From Nocardioides luteus (lineage in GTDB: Bacteria > Actinomycetota > Actinomycetes > Propionibacteriales > Nocardioidaceae): a stretch of DNA of 64,000 bases. Under the pieces are notes generated by a model. The model was not told where the DNA came from and searched no databases. It worked only from the letters and a program-made list of their open reading frames with translations. A program made the position numbers and the translations under genes. How positions within the stretch are numbered: position 1 is the first letter of the stretch; each line of letters starts with the position of its first letter. The DNA is taken from positions 124,001 through 188,000 of the forward strand of contig NZ_BMRK01000001.1 in NCBI RefSeq assembly GCF_014648595.1, given 5' to 3'. This document shows positions 48,276 to 57,265 of the stretch, piece after piece.

Positions 48276-49710
48276 GGCACACCCGGGTAGGCGCTCAGGC
48301 CCCGGCCGAAGGCCTCCGGGGAAGCCACGAGGCAGCACCAAGCCCGCCGACCCGGCTCGCCTCGCGGCGTTCGAGGTGCTCAAGGCGGTACGGGTCGACG
48401 AGGCGTACGCCAACCTCGTGCTGCCGCACGTCCTCGGCCGCCTCGCGCTCGAGGGTCGCGACGCGGCCTTCGCCACCGAGCTGGCCTCCGGAACCCTGCG
48501 CCAGCAGGGCACCTACGACGCCGTGCTGGCCGCCTGCATCGACCGGCCACTGACCAAGGTGGAGGCGAAGGTGCTCGACGTGCTGCGGCTCGGCGCCCAC
48601 CAGGTGCTCTCCATGCGCGTGCCCGACCACGCCGCGATCTCCACGACGGTCGACCTGACCCGGTCGAAGATCGGCCAGGGCCCGGCAGGCTTCGTCAACG
48701 CCGTGCTCCGCAAGGTCACCCGCAAGCCGCTCGAGGACTGGATCGCCGAGGTCGCCCCGGCCCGCGAGGAGGACCACGACGGCTGGGCGGCGGTGGCCTT
48801 CAGCCACCCGCGCTGGGTCGTCGAGCGGCTCGCCGAGGCGGTCGGCCGCGACGAGGTCGACGCCCTCCTCGAGGCCGACAACGTGCCGCCTGCCGTCACT
48901 CTGGTCGCCCGCCCCGGCCGGGCCACCGTCGACGAGCTCGGTGGACCACCGACCCGCTACTCGCCCTACGGGGTCACCCTCGGGTCCGGCTCGCCCGCCG
49001 GCGTCACGGCGGTCGCCGACGGCCGGGCCGGGGTGCAGGACGAGGGGTCGCAGCTGGTGGCCCTCGCCCTCGCCGAGGCGCACCTCGACGGCGAATCGAC
49101 GGCGAAGGCCTGGCTCGACCTGTGCGCCGGGCCGGGCGGGAAGTCGGCCCTGCTGGCGGCCCTGGCCGCCCAGCAGGGCGCCGCGCTGGTCGCCAACGAA
49201 CGCCAGCCCCACCGCGCCGGGCTCGTCCTCGCGAACCTGACCGACCGAGCCAGCGGCTCGCCGGTCGCCGGCGTCGCCGGCGTCGTCGCCGGGGACGGGA
49301 CCAACCCGCCCTTCGAGGACGCGAGCTTCGACCGGGTCCTCGTCGATGCCCCGTGCACCGGCCTGGGAGCGCTGCGCCGCCGCCCCGAGGCGCGCTGGCG
49401 GCGAGCGACGGCCGACCTCGACGTACTCGTCGATCTCCAGCGTTCCCTTCTCGACCGCGCCCTCGACCTGACCCGCCCCGGCGGAGTGGTCCTCTACGCG
49501 ACCTGCTCGCCGGTCCTCGCCGAGACCCGCGACGTGGTGAACCGCGTGCTGGAAGGACGCTCCGACGCCAGCCTCGAACCCGTCGCGGCCACCGTGGGCG
49601 CAGTCCCCGACAGCACCGGACCGATCGCGGGCACCGTCCAGCTGTGGCCACACCGGCACGGCACCGACGCGATGTTCATGGCCCTGCTGCGCCGCAACCC
49701 GACCGGCTGA
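48259..49710 (+). CDS. rsmB: 16S rRNA (cytosine-967-C5)-methyltransferase RsmB
   Basis: NusB-like RNA-binding domain ([20 protein letters not shown] to about residue 150) fused to a NOL1/NOP2/Sun methyltransferase domain. SAM-binding is [19 protein letters not shown], the base-flipping Cys is in [19 protein letters not shown] and the catalytic Cys is in [11 protein letters not shown]. Length 483, with a basic N-terminal extension. GTG start 17 bp inside fmt. Confidence 0.95.
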   Translation: MSGSSRAHPGRRSGPGRRPPGKPRGSTKPADPARLAAFEVLKAVRVDEAYANLVLPHVLGRLALEGRDAAFATELASGTLRQQGTYDAVLAACIDRPLTKVEAKVLDVLRLGAHQVLSMRVPDHAAISTTVDLTRSKIGQGPAGFVNAVLRKVTRKPLEDWIAEVAPAREEDHDGWAAVAFSHPRWVVERLAEAVGRDEVDALLEADNVPPAVTLVARPGRATVDELGGPPTRYSPYGVTLGSGSPAGVTAVADGRAGVQDEGSQLVALALAEAHLDGESTAKAWLDLCAGPGGKSALLAALAAQQGAALVANERQPHRAGLVLANLTDRASGSPVAGVAGVVAGDGTNPPFEDASFDRVLVDAPCTGLGALRRRPEARWRRATADLDVLVDLQRSLLDRALDLTRPGGVVLYATCSPVLAETRDVVNRVLEGRSDASLEPVAATVGAVPDSTGPIAGTVQLWPHRHGTDAMFMALLRRNPTG

Positions 49711-49712
49711 CG

Positions 49713-50444
49713 TCAGTCGAGGATGTGGCGCAGGTAGCGGCGCGGGTCTTCGAGATAGCTGCGCCAGTGGCGCACCAGCTCGAGCTCCTCCCACGTCGTC
49801 TCCCGCAGCCCCCACTCGCCGACCTCGAGGATGGTCGCGCCGGGCATCGCGGCGAGCACGGGGGAGTGGGTCGCGCAAAGCACCTGGCCGCCGTCCTCCA
49901 CCACCTGGTCGAGGGCGGCGATCAGCCCCATCGTGGACATGAACGACAGCGCCGCCTCGGGCTCGTCGAGGCAGTAGAACCCCGGCGTACGGAACCGGTC
50001 GCGCAGCACCGCCAGGAACGACTCGCCGTGGCTCATCTCGTGGAAGACGGGCTCACCCGGCGGCGGCGCGCCGAGCTCCTCGATGTAGGTGTACCAGCTG
50101 TGCATCGTCTCCGCGCGCAGGAAGAACCCCCAGCGCGCGGCACCCAGACCCCGCTCGAGCCGGAGCACCCGACCCAGCGGTGACTCCGAGGCCCTCGTCG
50201 AGTGACGGCTGTTCTGCGAGCCACCCTCGGGATTGAGCCCGTACGCCGCGGCCACCGCCTCCACCAGGGTCGACTTCCCCGACCCGTTCTCCCCGACCAG
50301 GAACGTCACCCCGTCCGCGAGGTCCAACCCCTCCTCGACGATCTGCGCCACCGCCGGGACGGTCAGCGGCCACTCGCCGCGCGCCAACGGCTCGCGTCGG
50401 AGGTCTGCTTCGACGCGTACGACGGGCGGCTGGTCGAAGTCCAT
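49713..50444 (-). CDS. AAA/ABC-type ATPase of unknown role
   Basis: 243-residue ABC-like ATPase without membrane segments. It has Walker A FLVGENGSGKST (residues about 45-56), signature SHGESFL, Walker B FYCLDEPEAALS and switch-His CATHSPV. This set matches the AAA_21/SMC-like single-domain ATPases often found with nucleases or alone. Start ATG at 50444 (MDFDQPPVVRVEADLR); the frame extends upstream into the ligD promoter but that is unlikely. It is transcribed away from the LigD-type polymerase gene, 40 bp apart. Confidence 0.82.
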   Translation of the reverse strand: MDFDQPPVVRVEADLRREPLARGEWPLTVPAVAQIVEEGLDLADGVTFLVGENGSGKSTLVEAVAAAYGLNPEGGSQNSRHSTRASESPLGRVLRLERGLGAARWGFFLRAETMHSWYTYIEELGAPPPGEPVFHEMSHGESFLAVLRDRFRTPGFYCLDEPEAALSFMSTMGLIAALDQVVEDGGQVLCATHSPVLAAMPGATILEVGEWGLRETTWEELELVRHWRSYLEDPRRYLRHILD

Positions 50445-50471
50445 GTCCTGAATGTTAGGAGCGATGTGCCC

Positions 50472-50477
50472 TACGCT
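50472..50477 (+). promoter_or_regulatory. -10 hexamer of the LigD-type polymerase gene
   Basis: TACGCT ends 7 nt before the ATG at 50485. A leaderless transcript is likely; no ribosome site is seen. Confidence 0.45.
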
Positions 50478-50484
50478 GGCGAGC

Positions 50485-51435
50485 ATGGCCAAGGCATCGC
50501 CGTCGGTGGAGATAGAGGTCGACAACCGCGTCGTGCGGATCTCCAACCCGGAACGGGTCTACTTCCCCGAGATCGGGGCGACCAAGCTGGACGTGGCGCA
50601 GTACTACCTCGCGGTCGGGCCGGGGATCGTCAATGCGCTGTGGGAGCGGCCGTGCATGCTGCACAGGTTCCCGAAGGGGCTCTCGGGGCAGAAGGTGCAC
50701 CAGAAGCGGCTGCCGCAGGGGGCGCCGGACTGGGTCGAGACCGTACGCCTCTACTTCCCGCGCTGGGGGCGGACGGCCGACGAGCTGTGCGTCACCGAGC
50801 TCGGTGCGGTGATCTGGGCGGTCCAGATGTCGACGGTGGAGTTCCATCCGTGGAACAGCCGTCGCGAGGACACCGAGAAGCCCGACGAGTGGCGCATCGA
50901 CCTCGATCCCGGCCCGGAGTGCCCGTTCTCGACGGTGCAGACCGTGGCCGGCGTCGTCCACGAGGTCCTCGACGAGCTCGGCGCGGTGGGCTACCCGAAG
51001 ACGAGCGGCGGGGCCGGGATGCACGTCTATGTGCGGACCCCGGCGGAGCACGGCTTCCAGGACGTACGCCGCGCCGCGCATGCCTTCGCCCGCGAGGTCG
51101 AGCGCCGGGCGCCGAAGCTGGTCACCACCGCGTGGTGGCGCAAGGACCGCGACCCGGCCCAGCTGTTCGTGGATTTCAATCAGAACACCCGAGATCACAC
51201 CATTGCTTGTGCGTACTCGCTCCGCGGCGTTCCCGACGGCCGGGTCTCCACCCCGATCACCTGGGAGGAGACCAAGGACGTCGACCCGCGTGACTTCACG
51301 ATGCGTACGGTGCCGGCCCGGTTCGCCGAGATCGGCGACCTGCACGCTGACATCGACGACCATCCGTTCTCGATCGAGCCGCTGCTGGAGTGGGCCGAGC
51401 GAGACGAGCGCGAGGGCGCCGAGACGCCAGAGTGA
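50485..51435 (+). CDS. Stand-alone LigD-type DNA polymerase/primase domain
   Basis: Polymerase (PolDom) module of the LigD non-homologous end-joining family, without ligase or phosphoesterase domains. The 316-residue protein has the metal-binding WRIDLDPGPE, the SGGAGMHVYV loop (SGGKGLH in LigD), and the C-terminal LFVDFNQNTRDHTIACAYSL and RVSTPITWEE. Ku and ligase are not in the window. The start is ATG 50485; ATG 50464 is also in frame. Might add ribonucleotides during break repair, as known for this family. Confidence 0.88.
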   Translation: MAKASPSVEIEVDNRVVRISNPERVYFPEIGATKLDVAQYYLAVGPGIVNALWERPCMLHRFPKGLSGQKVHQKRLPQGAPDWVETVRLYFPRWGRTADELCVTELGAVIWAVQMSTVEFHPWNSRREDTEKPDEWRIDLDPGPECPFSTVQTVAGVVHEVLDELGAVGYPKTSGGAGMHVYVRTPAEHGFQDVRRAAHAFAREVERRAPKLVTTAWWRKDRDPAQLFVDFNQNTRDHTIACAYSLRGVPDGRVSTPITWEETKDVDPRDFTMRTVPARFAEIGDLHADIDDHPFSIEPLLEWAERDEREGAETPE

Positions 51436-51466
51436 CCCCGGCGGTCGAGCCGGTCGCGACCGGGAC

Positions 51467-53722
51467 TCACCAGATCTTGAGCCGCTCGCCCAGGGTGCGG
51501 CCTAGCTCGCGGGAGTAGGTCGCGGTCAGGTGGTGGCTGTCGCGGTGGGTCACGGTGTCGCCGACGACGGTGGTGCAGATCTTCACCGAGTCGCAGAACA
51601 TGTCGTCGAGGTCGATGGTCGGCACATGCGCCGCCCGTGCGGCCTGCATCTGCAGGTCGGCGCCGTCCTGCTGGCTCGCCAGCGGCTTGTAGGTGCACGG
51701 CGAGAGCGTCTTGTTGCTGCTCAGGCAGGTGGCCGGGTCGAACTCGAGGGCGGGTACGTCGCGCAGCCACACCGTCCGCTTGGCCACCGGCTTCACGTGG
51801 GCGAGGAGCCGCTCGTAGCCGCGGTAGACGCCGCGACGGACGACCTGGCGGTCGGTGTGACGGCCCGAGGAGTCGTGGTAGGCGGCACCGATGGGCCGCG
51901 AGGAGATCAGCAGCAGGTCGGGCCGAAGCTTCTTGACCGAGGCGAGCATGAAGTCGTGGAAGTCGTCGCACGAGGTCATCGGGTCGGTGCTGTCGATCTT
52001 GTCGGGCGTGACCAAGGAGACCGTGCACTGCGGCATCGCCAGCATGTAGGCGCGATAACCGGCGCGCTCGGCGATCTCCTCGACGGCGGGCGTCCAGTGG
52101 CGCGCGTGGGAGTCGCCGATCACGACGATCGTCTTCTCCGAGTCGGTGTCCCCGCGCGGGCACAGCTTGCGTACGTTCGTGGAGTAGTAGTTGCACTCGC
52201 CGACCGTCTCCACGTCGTCGGAGAGGTGGGTCAGCCCCGGCTCGAGGTTGGTGGGGATCGGCTGGTTCTTGCGGGCGGCGAGGACCGAGGCCTTCAGCAG
52301 CGCCGGCAGCGGATCGGGCGGCTCCTCCACCTTCGCCGCCGGCGGGGCCGAGCTCGCCGCGGGCCGCTCGGGCTGGTCGGACGAGTCTGCCTCGGCGAGC
52401 GTGATCGCCGGCTGGTAGCCGTCGCGAGCGGTGCCGGTGGCGTAGGTGTTGGCGCCGAAGCAGGTCACTGCGACCAGGGTGATGCTCAGCGGGTAGAGGG
52501 CGACCGGACCCAGCGCACCGGCCCGGCTGAGCAGCGGACGGCGCCACATCACGCCGCGCCGGAACGGCTCCTCGACGAAGTGGTAGGAGAGCCCGGCCAG
52601 CGCGAACGCGAGCGCGACGAGGAGCACCTGCTCCCACCAGCGCAGCTCGCGGCCGAGCTGCAGCTCGGCCAGGACGAGCACCGGGAAGTGCCACAGGTAG
52701 AGCGAGTAGGACCAGTTGCCGACCACCTGCAGCGGCTTCACGGACAGCAGCCGGCCGACCACGGTCGGACCGTGCCACAAGGTGCCGGCCACGATGATGA
52801 AGACGCTGCCGAGCACCGGCACCAGGGCTGGGGTGCCGGGGAACGGGGTGGCGTCGTTGAACTGCAGGCAGGCGCAGACGATGAAGAACATCCCGAACGC
52901 CGACAGGATCTGGGCCCGCCACCGCGCGGTGGCGTCCTGGGGCCCGTCGTCGCGGAACGCGATCGCTGCGATCGCGCCCAGACCGAGCTCCCAACCGCGG
53001 GTGAAGGGGGAGAAGTACGCCGCCTCGGGGCTGGTCCGGGTCAGCACCGCCGAGGCGAGCAGCGAGGCCACGATCACCACGCCGAGGGCGATGACCAGGG
53101 CCCGCCTCCTGCGGAGGTCGAGCCGGTCGAGGCCCTCGGGGCTCCCCGAGGTGGTCTCGGCGGCCTGGCGCCGCTTCCGGATCGCCCACACGCAGCCGAG
53201 GATCACCAGCGGCCAGACCAGGTAGAACTGCTCCTCGACCGCGAGCGACCAGAAGTGCTGCAGCGGCGAGGGCGGCAGGGCGGCGGAGAAGTAGTCGGTC
53301 TCCAACGACGCGAACCGGAAGTTGGCGGCGAAGGCCGCCGACCACAGCGCGTCGAGGGCGATCACCCGGGTGCGTACGAATCCGAGGAACAGGGCCGCGT
53401 AGACGACCGTGGCGAGCAGCACCAGGGTCGCCGCGGGCAGGATCCGGCGGGCGCGGCGGGCGTAGAAGCCGAGCAGGCTGACCCGCCCCTCGGTGCGCAC
53501 CTGGCGGATCAGCTGCTGGGTGATCAGGAAGCCGGAGATCGCGAAGAAGACGTCGACGCCGACGAAGCCGCCGGTGAGCGAACCGAAGCCCACGTGGAGC
53601 GCGACGACCGCGAGCACGGCGATCGCGCGGAGACCCTGGATGTCGGGTCGATGGCGGGAGGAGGTCGCGGTCCCAGGGGTCGAGCCGGTGGACGAGCCGG
53701 TGGTCGATTCTGTCGAGACCAC
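51467..53722 (-). CDS. Membrane acyltransferase 3 with C-terminal SGNH domain (OafA/YrhL-like)
   Basis: O-acetylates a cell-surface glycan. The N-terminal half has 10-11 membrane helices (family start RHRPDIQGLRAIAVLAVVAL, catalytic-type His in VALHVGFG, and WSLAVEEQFYLVWP). The C-terminal SGNH hydrolase-like domain begins around IVVIGDSHARHW and ends with DSHHLT. A proline-rich linker with an SAPPAAKVEEPP segment joins them. I chose the GTG at 53722, about 10 nt after AGGGAGG; GTG 53734 touches that site. The first residues (VVSTESTTG) are encoded by a REP-like repeat. 751 residues. Confidence 0.88.
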   Translation of the reverse strand: MVSTESTTGSSTGSTPGTATSSRHRPDIQGLRAIAVLAVVALHVGFGSLTGGFVGVDVFFAISGFLITQQLIRQVRTEGRVSLLGFYARRARRILPAATLVLLATVVYAALFLGFVRTRVIALDALWSAAFAANFRFASLETDYFSAALPPSPLQHFWSLAVEEQFYLVWPLVILGCVWAIRKRRQAAETTSGSPEGLDRLDLRRRRALVIALGVVIVASLLASAVLTRTSPEAAYFSPFTRGWELGLGAIAAIAFRDDGPQDATARWRAQILSAFGMFFIVCACLQFNDATPFPGTPALVPVLGSVFIIVAGTLWHGPTVVGRLLSVKPLQVVGNWSYSLYLWHFPVLVLAELQLGRELRWWEQVLLVALAFALAGLSYHFVEEPFRRGVMWRRPLLSRAGALGPVALYPLSITLVAVTCFGANTYATGTARDGYQPAITLAEADSSDQPERPAASSAPPAAKVEEPPDPLPALLKASVLAARKNQPIPTNLEPGLTHLSDDVETVGECNYYSTNVRKLCPRGDTDSEKTIVVIGDSHARHWTPAVEEIAERAGYRAYMLAMPQCTVSLVTPDKIDSTDPMTSCDDFHDFMLASVKKLRPDLLLISSRPIGAAYHDSSGRHTDRQVVRRGVYRGYERLLAHVKPVAKRTVWLRDVPALEFDPATCLSSNKTLSPCTYKPLASQQDGADLQMQAARAAHVPTIDLDDMFCDSVKICTTVVGDTVTHRDSHHLTATYSRELGRTLGERLKIW
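53699..53720 (-). repeat. 22-bp REP-like repeat at acyltransferase N-terminus
   Basis: Minus-strand GGTCTCGACAGAATCGACC..., 19 of 22 matches to the copy at 1887-1908. It lies over the first codons of the acyltransferase and supplies part of its GTG start. Degenerate half-copies continue downstream (TCGTCCACCGGCTCGACCC). Confidence 0.65.
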
Positions 53723-53817
53723 GAGCAGCCGCACCTCCCTCAGCCAAGCGCAACGGTCACATTCGTCGCGACGATAACTCCCGTAACCGGTCGATCCCGG
53801 TAGACGCGCCTAGGCCC

Positions 53818-54699
53818 CTAGTCGAGATCGCGGTCATCGCCCGCGGTGACGGGGCCGGGGGTCGGTGGGATCGGGGGAGGGGTGCCGCCGAAGGCGGGGC
53901 ACAGCGCCTTGTGGGCGCACCAGCCGCACAGGCGGCTCGGGCTCGGCTGCCAGTCGCCGGTCTCCTGGGCGGTGCGGATCGCCCGCCAGATCGCCTCGGC
54001 CTTGCGCTCGGTCGCCAGCAGGTCGGCCTCGTCGGGCACATAGCGCAAGATGTCGCCCGAGCCGAGGTAGATCAGCTGCAGCATGGCCGGCACGACGCCG
54101 CGGGTGCGCCAGATGACCAGGGCGTAGAACTTGAGCTGGAAGAGCGCCTTCGCCTCGTAGGCCTCGCTGGGCACCCTGCCGGACTTGTAGTCGACCACCC
54201 GGATCCGTCCGTCGGGAGCGACGTCGACCCGGTCGATGAAGCCGCGCAGCAGCAGCTTGGAGTCGAGCAGCGCCTCGACGTAGTGCTCGCGCTCGGCGGG
54301 CTCGAGCCGGCGTGGGTCCTCCAGGTCGAAGTAGCGCCGCAGCACCTGCCGGCAGGAGTCCAGCCAGCTCTCCTCGGCCTCGTCGGTCGCCGAGGTGAAC
54401 AGCGTGGCCAAAGCAGGGTCGAGGCTGCGTACGTCCTCCCAGGCCTGCTCCACCATCGACCGCGCCTGCCGAGGTGTGCGCTCGTCGGCCGGGAGGTCGA
54501 AGAGGTCCTCGAGCACCTTGTGGACCACTGTCCCGCGCGCGGCCGCCTCCGAGGGCGGCTCGGGGAGCTGGTCGATGGTGCGGAACCGGTAGAGCAACGG
54601 GCACGAGGTGAAGTCGCCCGCACGGCTGGGGGAGAGCGAGCCGAGCACCTCGACGCCGTCGACAGGGGTCGACCGCGCGTCGGCTGGTGAGGTGCTCAT
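53818..54699 (-). CDS. RecB-family PD-(D/E)XK nuclease with iron-sulfur cysteines
   Basis: Stand-alone RecB-like exonuclease domain. The 293-residue protein has the His of GTVVHKVLEDLF, the metal Asp in LRGFIDRVDV, the DxK of VVDYKSGRV and the QxxxY-type motif QLKFYALV. Four cysteines (TSCPLLYRF near residue 32, then CGWCAHKALCPAF near the end) match the Fe-S cluster pattern of AddB/Cas4-type nucleases. The ATG at 54699 is used, though the frame stays open upstream. No recB, addA or cas gene is near. Confidence 0.88.
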   Translation of the reverse strand: MSTSPADARSTPVDGVEVLGSLSPSRAGDFTSCPLLYRFRTIDQLPEPPSEAAARGTVVHKVLEDLFDLPADERTPRQARSMVEQAWEDVRSLDPALATLFTSATDEAEESWLDSCRQVLRRYFDLEDPRRLEPAEREHYVEALLDSKLLLRGFIDRVDVAPDGRIRVVDYKSGRVPSEAYEAKALFQLKFYALVIWRTRGVVPAMLQLIYLGSGDILRYVPDEADLLATERKAEAIWRAIRTAQETGDWQPSPSRLCGWCAHKALCPAFGGTPPPIPPTPGPVTAGDDRDLD

Positions 54700-54765
54700 G
54701 GGAACGACACTAGGCGTGACCACCGACAGTCTCGGGTCGGCCCTGCCCGGCGACCGCCGCTCAAG

Positions 54766-54771
54766 TAGGCT
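54766..54771 (+). promoter_or_regulatory. -10 hexamer of the site-2 protease gene
   Basis: TAGGCT ends 6 nt before the GTG start; leaderless transcript likely. Confidence 0.5.
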
Positions 54772-54777
54772 CTGAAC

Positions 54778-55950
54778 GTGGCAGACCCCGACCCACGCCC
54801 CGACCGCGACAAGGCCGTCGACGAGGCGCCGCCCACCTACCGGGCCCCCGGCACGATCAAGGTCGGCTCGATCGCGGGCAGCGACGTCCTGGTGACCCCG
54901 TCCTGGTTTCTCATCGCGGCGCTGATCGCCTGGCTGATGGCCCCGAGGATCGAGGCCGCCGAGCCCGGTCTGGGCTGGCTGACCTACGTCGCCGGGTTCG
55001 CGTTCGCGATCGTGCTCTACGGCGCGGTGCTGCTCCACGAGGCCGCCCACGCCGTCGTCGCCAAGCGGCTGGGCTACCCGGTCGGCGTGATCATGCTCCA
55101 CTTCCTCGGCGGCGCGACCGCCGTCGAGAGCGAGGCGAAGCGGCCCCGCGACGAGTTCTGGATCGCCGTGGTCGGGCCGCTGGTCTCGCTGGCGGTCGGC
55201 GCGGCCGCCTTCGGAGTCTCGTTCCTGACGCCCGACGGGCTGATCGGTCTGCTCGTCATGGGCCTGTGCATCACGAACCTCTTCGTCGGCGTCCTCAACC
55301 TCGTCCCCGGTCTGCCGCTGGACGGCGGGCGGCTGCTGAAGGCGGGCGTGTGGGGCGTGACCGGCAACCCCAACCGCGGCAGCATCGTCGCCGGCTGGGC
55401 GGGCCGGGTGCTCGCCATCATCGTGCTGCTGTGGCCCTTCACGCAGGGCCAGATCCTCGGCGTGCAGCCGGACCTGACCGACTACGTCCTCGCCGTCATC
55501 ATCGGCGTCTTCCTCTGGAGCGGCGCCTCCGCGGCGATCATGTCCGGGAAGGTACGCCTCCGGCTGCCGCTCCTGGTCGCCCGTGACCTCGCCCGGCGCA
55601 CCCTCGCCGTGCCGGCCGACCTGCCCCTGGCCGAGGCCGTACGCCGCGCGCAGGAGGCCGAGGCTGGCAGCATCGTCACGGTCTCGAGCGCAGGTGAGCC
55701 GATCGGTCTCGTCCACGAGGGCGCCCTGCTGGCGACCCCGGAGGAGCGTCGGCCCTGGATGGCGACCTCGACGGTCACCCGGCGGCTCGAGGAGGGTCTC
55801 ACCCTCCCGGCCGACATCGACGGCGAGGCGCTGATCCAGGCGATCTCCAAGACCCCTGCACCCGAATACCTCCTCGTCGAGCAGGACGGGTCGATCTACG
55901 GCGTGCTGGTCACCTCCGACGTCGACGCCGCCTTCAGCGCCGGAGCCTGA
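54778..55950 (+). CDS. Site-2 protease family (M50) membrane metallopeptidase with CBS-like tail
   Basis: Intramembrane zinc protease. The 390-residue protein has the HExxH-type motif LLHEAAHAVVAKRLG in the third helix and the second metal motif NLVPGLPLDGGRLL, with about six helices. The C-terminal part (from residue about 265) looks like a pair of CBS domains (RDLARRTLAVPADLPLAEAV, SIVTVSSAGEPIGLVHEGAL), which could sense adenylates. Substrates are unknown; members cleave anti-sigma factors or other membrane proteins. It is divergent from the RecB-like nuclease and precedes trmI-arc. Confidence 0.9.
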   Translation: MADPDPRPDRDKAVDEAPPTYRAPGTIKVGSIAGSDVLVTPSWFLIAALIAWLMAPRIEAAEPGLGWLTYVAGFAFAIVLYGAVLLHEAAHAVVAKRLGYPVGVIMLHFLGGATAVESEAKRPRDEFWIAVVGPLVSLAVGAAAFGVSFLTPDGLIGLLVMGLCITNLFVGVLNLVPGLPLDGGRLLKAGVWGVTGNPNRGSIVAGWAGRVLAIIVLLWPFTQGQILGVQPDLTDYVLAVIIGVFLWSGASAAIMSGKVRLRLPLLVARDLARRTLAVPADLPLAEAVRRAQEAEAGSIVTVSSAGEPIGLVHEGALLATPEERRPWMATSTVTRRLEEGLTLPADIDGEALIQAISKTPAPEYLLVEQDGSIYGVLVTSDVDAAFSAGA

Positions 55951-55992
55951 GCCGGCGGCGTCGCGGTTTGCCTGGTTGGCCGGGGGAACGGG

Positions 55993-55998
55993 TAGCCT
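55993..55998 (+). promoter_or_regulatory. -10 hexamer of trmI
   Basis: TAGCCT ends 6 nt before the GTG start; leaderless transcript likely. Confidence 0.45.
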
Positions 55999-56004
55999 CG
56001 GCGG

Positions 56005-57009
56005 GTGTCAAGCGCTGAGATCCCAGACATTCCGGCCGAGGCCCGTGCGGGTGTGCACCGTGGGCCGCTTCGCGAAGGCGAGTGGGTGCGGCTGACCGAT
56101 ACCAAGGGTCGCCGTCACAACTTCGAGCTCGTCGCCGGCAAGCGCTTCTTCTCCAACAAGGGCCACATCGACCACGACGAGCTGATCGGCCGCGAAGAGG
56201 GCTTCACCGTCACCGCCTCCACCGGCGGTGAATACCTGGTCTTCCGCCCCTTGCTGAGCGAGTTCGTCGTCTCCATGCCGCGCGGCGCCGCCGTGGTCTA
56301 CCCCAAGGACGCCGCCCAGATCGTCGCCATGGCCGACATCTTCCCGGGCGCCTCCGTCGTCGAGGCCGGCGTCGGCTCCGGCGCGCTGACCTGCTCGCTG
56401 CTGCGCGCGGTCGGCCCGTTCGGCAAGGTCACCTCCTTCGAGCGCCGCGAGGAGTTCGCCGAGGTCGCCCGCAAGAACGTCGACCAGTTCTTCGGCACCC
56501 CCGCCGGCGAGATCCACCCCAGCTGGTCGCTCAACCTCGGCGACCTGCAGGAGGAGCTCCCGCGCCAGCAGATCCGCTGCGACCGGCTCATCCTCGACAT
56601 GCTCGCCCCCTGGGAGTGCATCGACGCGGCCGCCGAGGCGCTCTACCCCGGCGGCATGGTCTGCGCCTACGTCGCGACCACCACCCAGCTCTCCCGCTTC
56701 GTCGAGACCGTCCGTGCCCACGGCGGCTTCACCGAGCCGCAGGCGTGGGAGTCGCTGGTGCGCGACTGGCACGTCGAGGGGCTCGCGGTGCGTCCGGGCC
56801 ACAAGATGATCGGCCACACCGCCTTCCTGGTGACGGCCAGGCGGCTGGCGCCGGGCGAGCGCGCGCCTCGCAAGACGCGGCGACCGGCCCCCGGTGCGTA
56901 CGGGCGTGACTACACGGGTCCGCGACCCGCCGACATGCCTGAGCCTCCCGACCCTGCGAGGGACGAGCAGGGTGGGAACGCGAAGGGGTCGAGCGAGCGC
57001 AGCGGGTGA
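56005..57009 (+). CDS. trmI: tRNA (adenine-58-N1)-methyltransferase TrmI
   Basis: Adds m1A58 in the T-loop of tRNA. It shows the N-terminal beta domain (GPLREGEWVRLTDTKGRRHN), FFSNKGHIDHDELIGREEG, SAM motif VVEAGVGSGALTCSLLRAVG, and catalytic DMLAPWECI with MVCAYVATTTQLSRFVE. The conserved core ends near residue 285; the tail of about 50 residues is proline/basic and its last codons (KGSSERSG) run into a GAGCGAGCGCAGCG repeat, so it was probably extended or trimmed there. It directly precedes the proteasome ATPase, as in other actinobacteria. Confidence 0.93.
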   Translation: MSSAEIPDIPAEARAGVHRGPLREGEWVRLTDTKGRRHNFELVAGKRFFSNKGHIDHDELIGREEGFTVTASTGGEYLVFRPLLSEFVVSMPRGAAVVYPKDAAQIVAMADIFPGASVVEAGVGSGALTCSLLRAVGPFGKVTSFERREEFAEVARKNVDQFFGTPAGEIHPSWSLNLGDLQEELPRQQIRCDRLILDMLAPWECIDAAAEALYPGGMVCAYVATTTQLSRFVETVRAHGGFTEPQAWESLVRDWHVEGLAVRPGHKMIGHTAFLVTARRLAPGERAPRKTRRPAPGAYGRDYTGPRPADMPEPPDPARDEQGGNAKGSSERSG

Positions 57010-57040
57010 GCTTGCGAACCCGCGAAGCGGGTCGAGACAC
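56988..57040. repeat. GAGCGAGCGCAGCG repeat plus hairpin at end of trmI
   Basis: GTCGAGCGAGCGCAGCGGGT crosses the trmI stop. It is followed by ACCCGC-GAA-GCGGGT (57018-57032), a tight hairpin, then TCGAGACACC. Similar tracts are common in actinobacterial genomes (recall, not searched). Confidence 0.55.
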
Positions 57041-57123
57041 CGGCTGCCGCCGCGGAGAGACGTCTCCCGAGCCCATCGCCGACGTCGTTCCGGAGACCGG
57101 CACCGACGTCGACTGAGCCGGTT

Positions 57124-57156
57124 CCGCGGCACACCGCGGCCTGGGCCGTGCCGCGG
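57124..57156 (+). terminator. Hairpin upstream of arc
   Basis: CCGCGGCAC / GTGCCGCGG, nine perfect pairs with a 15-nt loop, with outer CCGGTT/AACCGG arms separated by a bulge. It lies within the 256-bp gap between trmI and arc and probably ends trmI transcription. Confidence 0.5.
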
Positions 57157-57235
57157 GTCGACACGAACCGGTCGATGTCGACTGAATAGTGTCCAACACC
57201 GATAAATCTCTCCCCTCTCCTACCCCTCAGCCTTG

Positions 57236-57241
57236 TAGGGT
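57236..57241 (+). promoter_or_regulatory. -10 hexamer of arc
   Basis: TAGGGT about 25 nt before the ATG, leaving a leader of roughly 18 nt with a full AGGAGG site. Confidence 0.5.
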
Positions 57242-57265
57242 CGAAGAAGTAGAGGAGGTGTGCTG

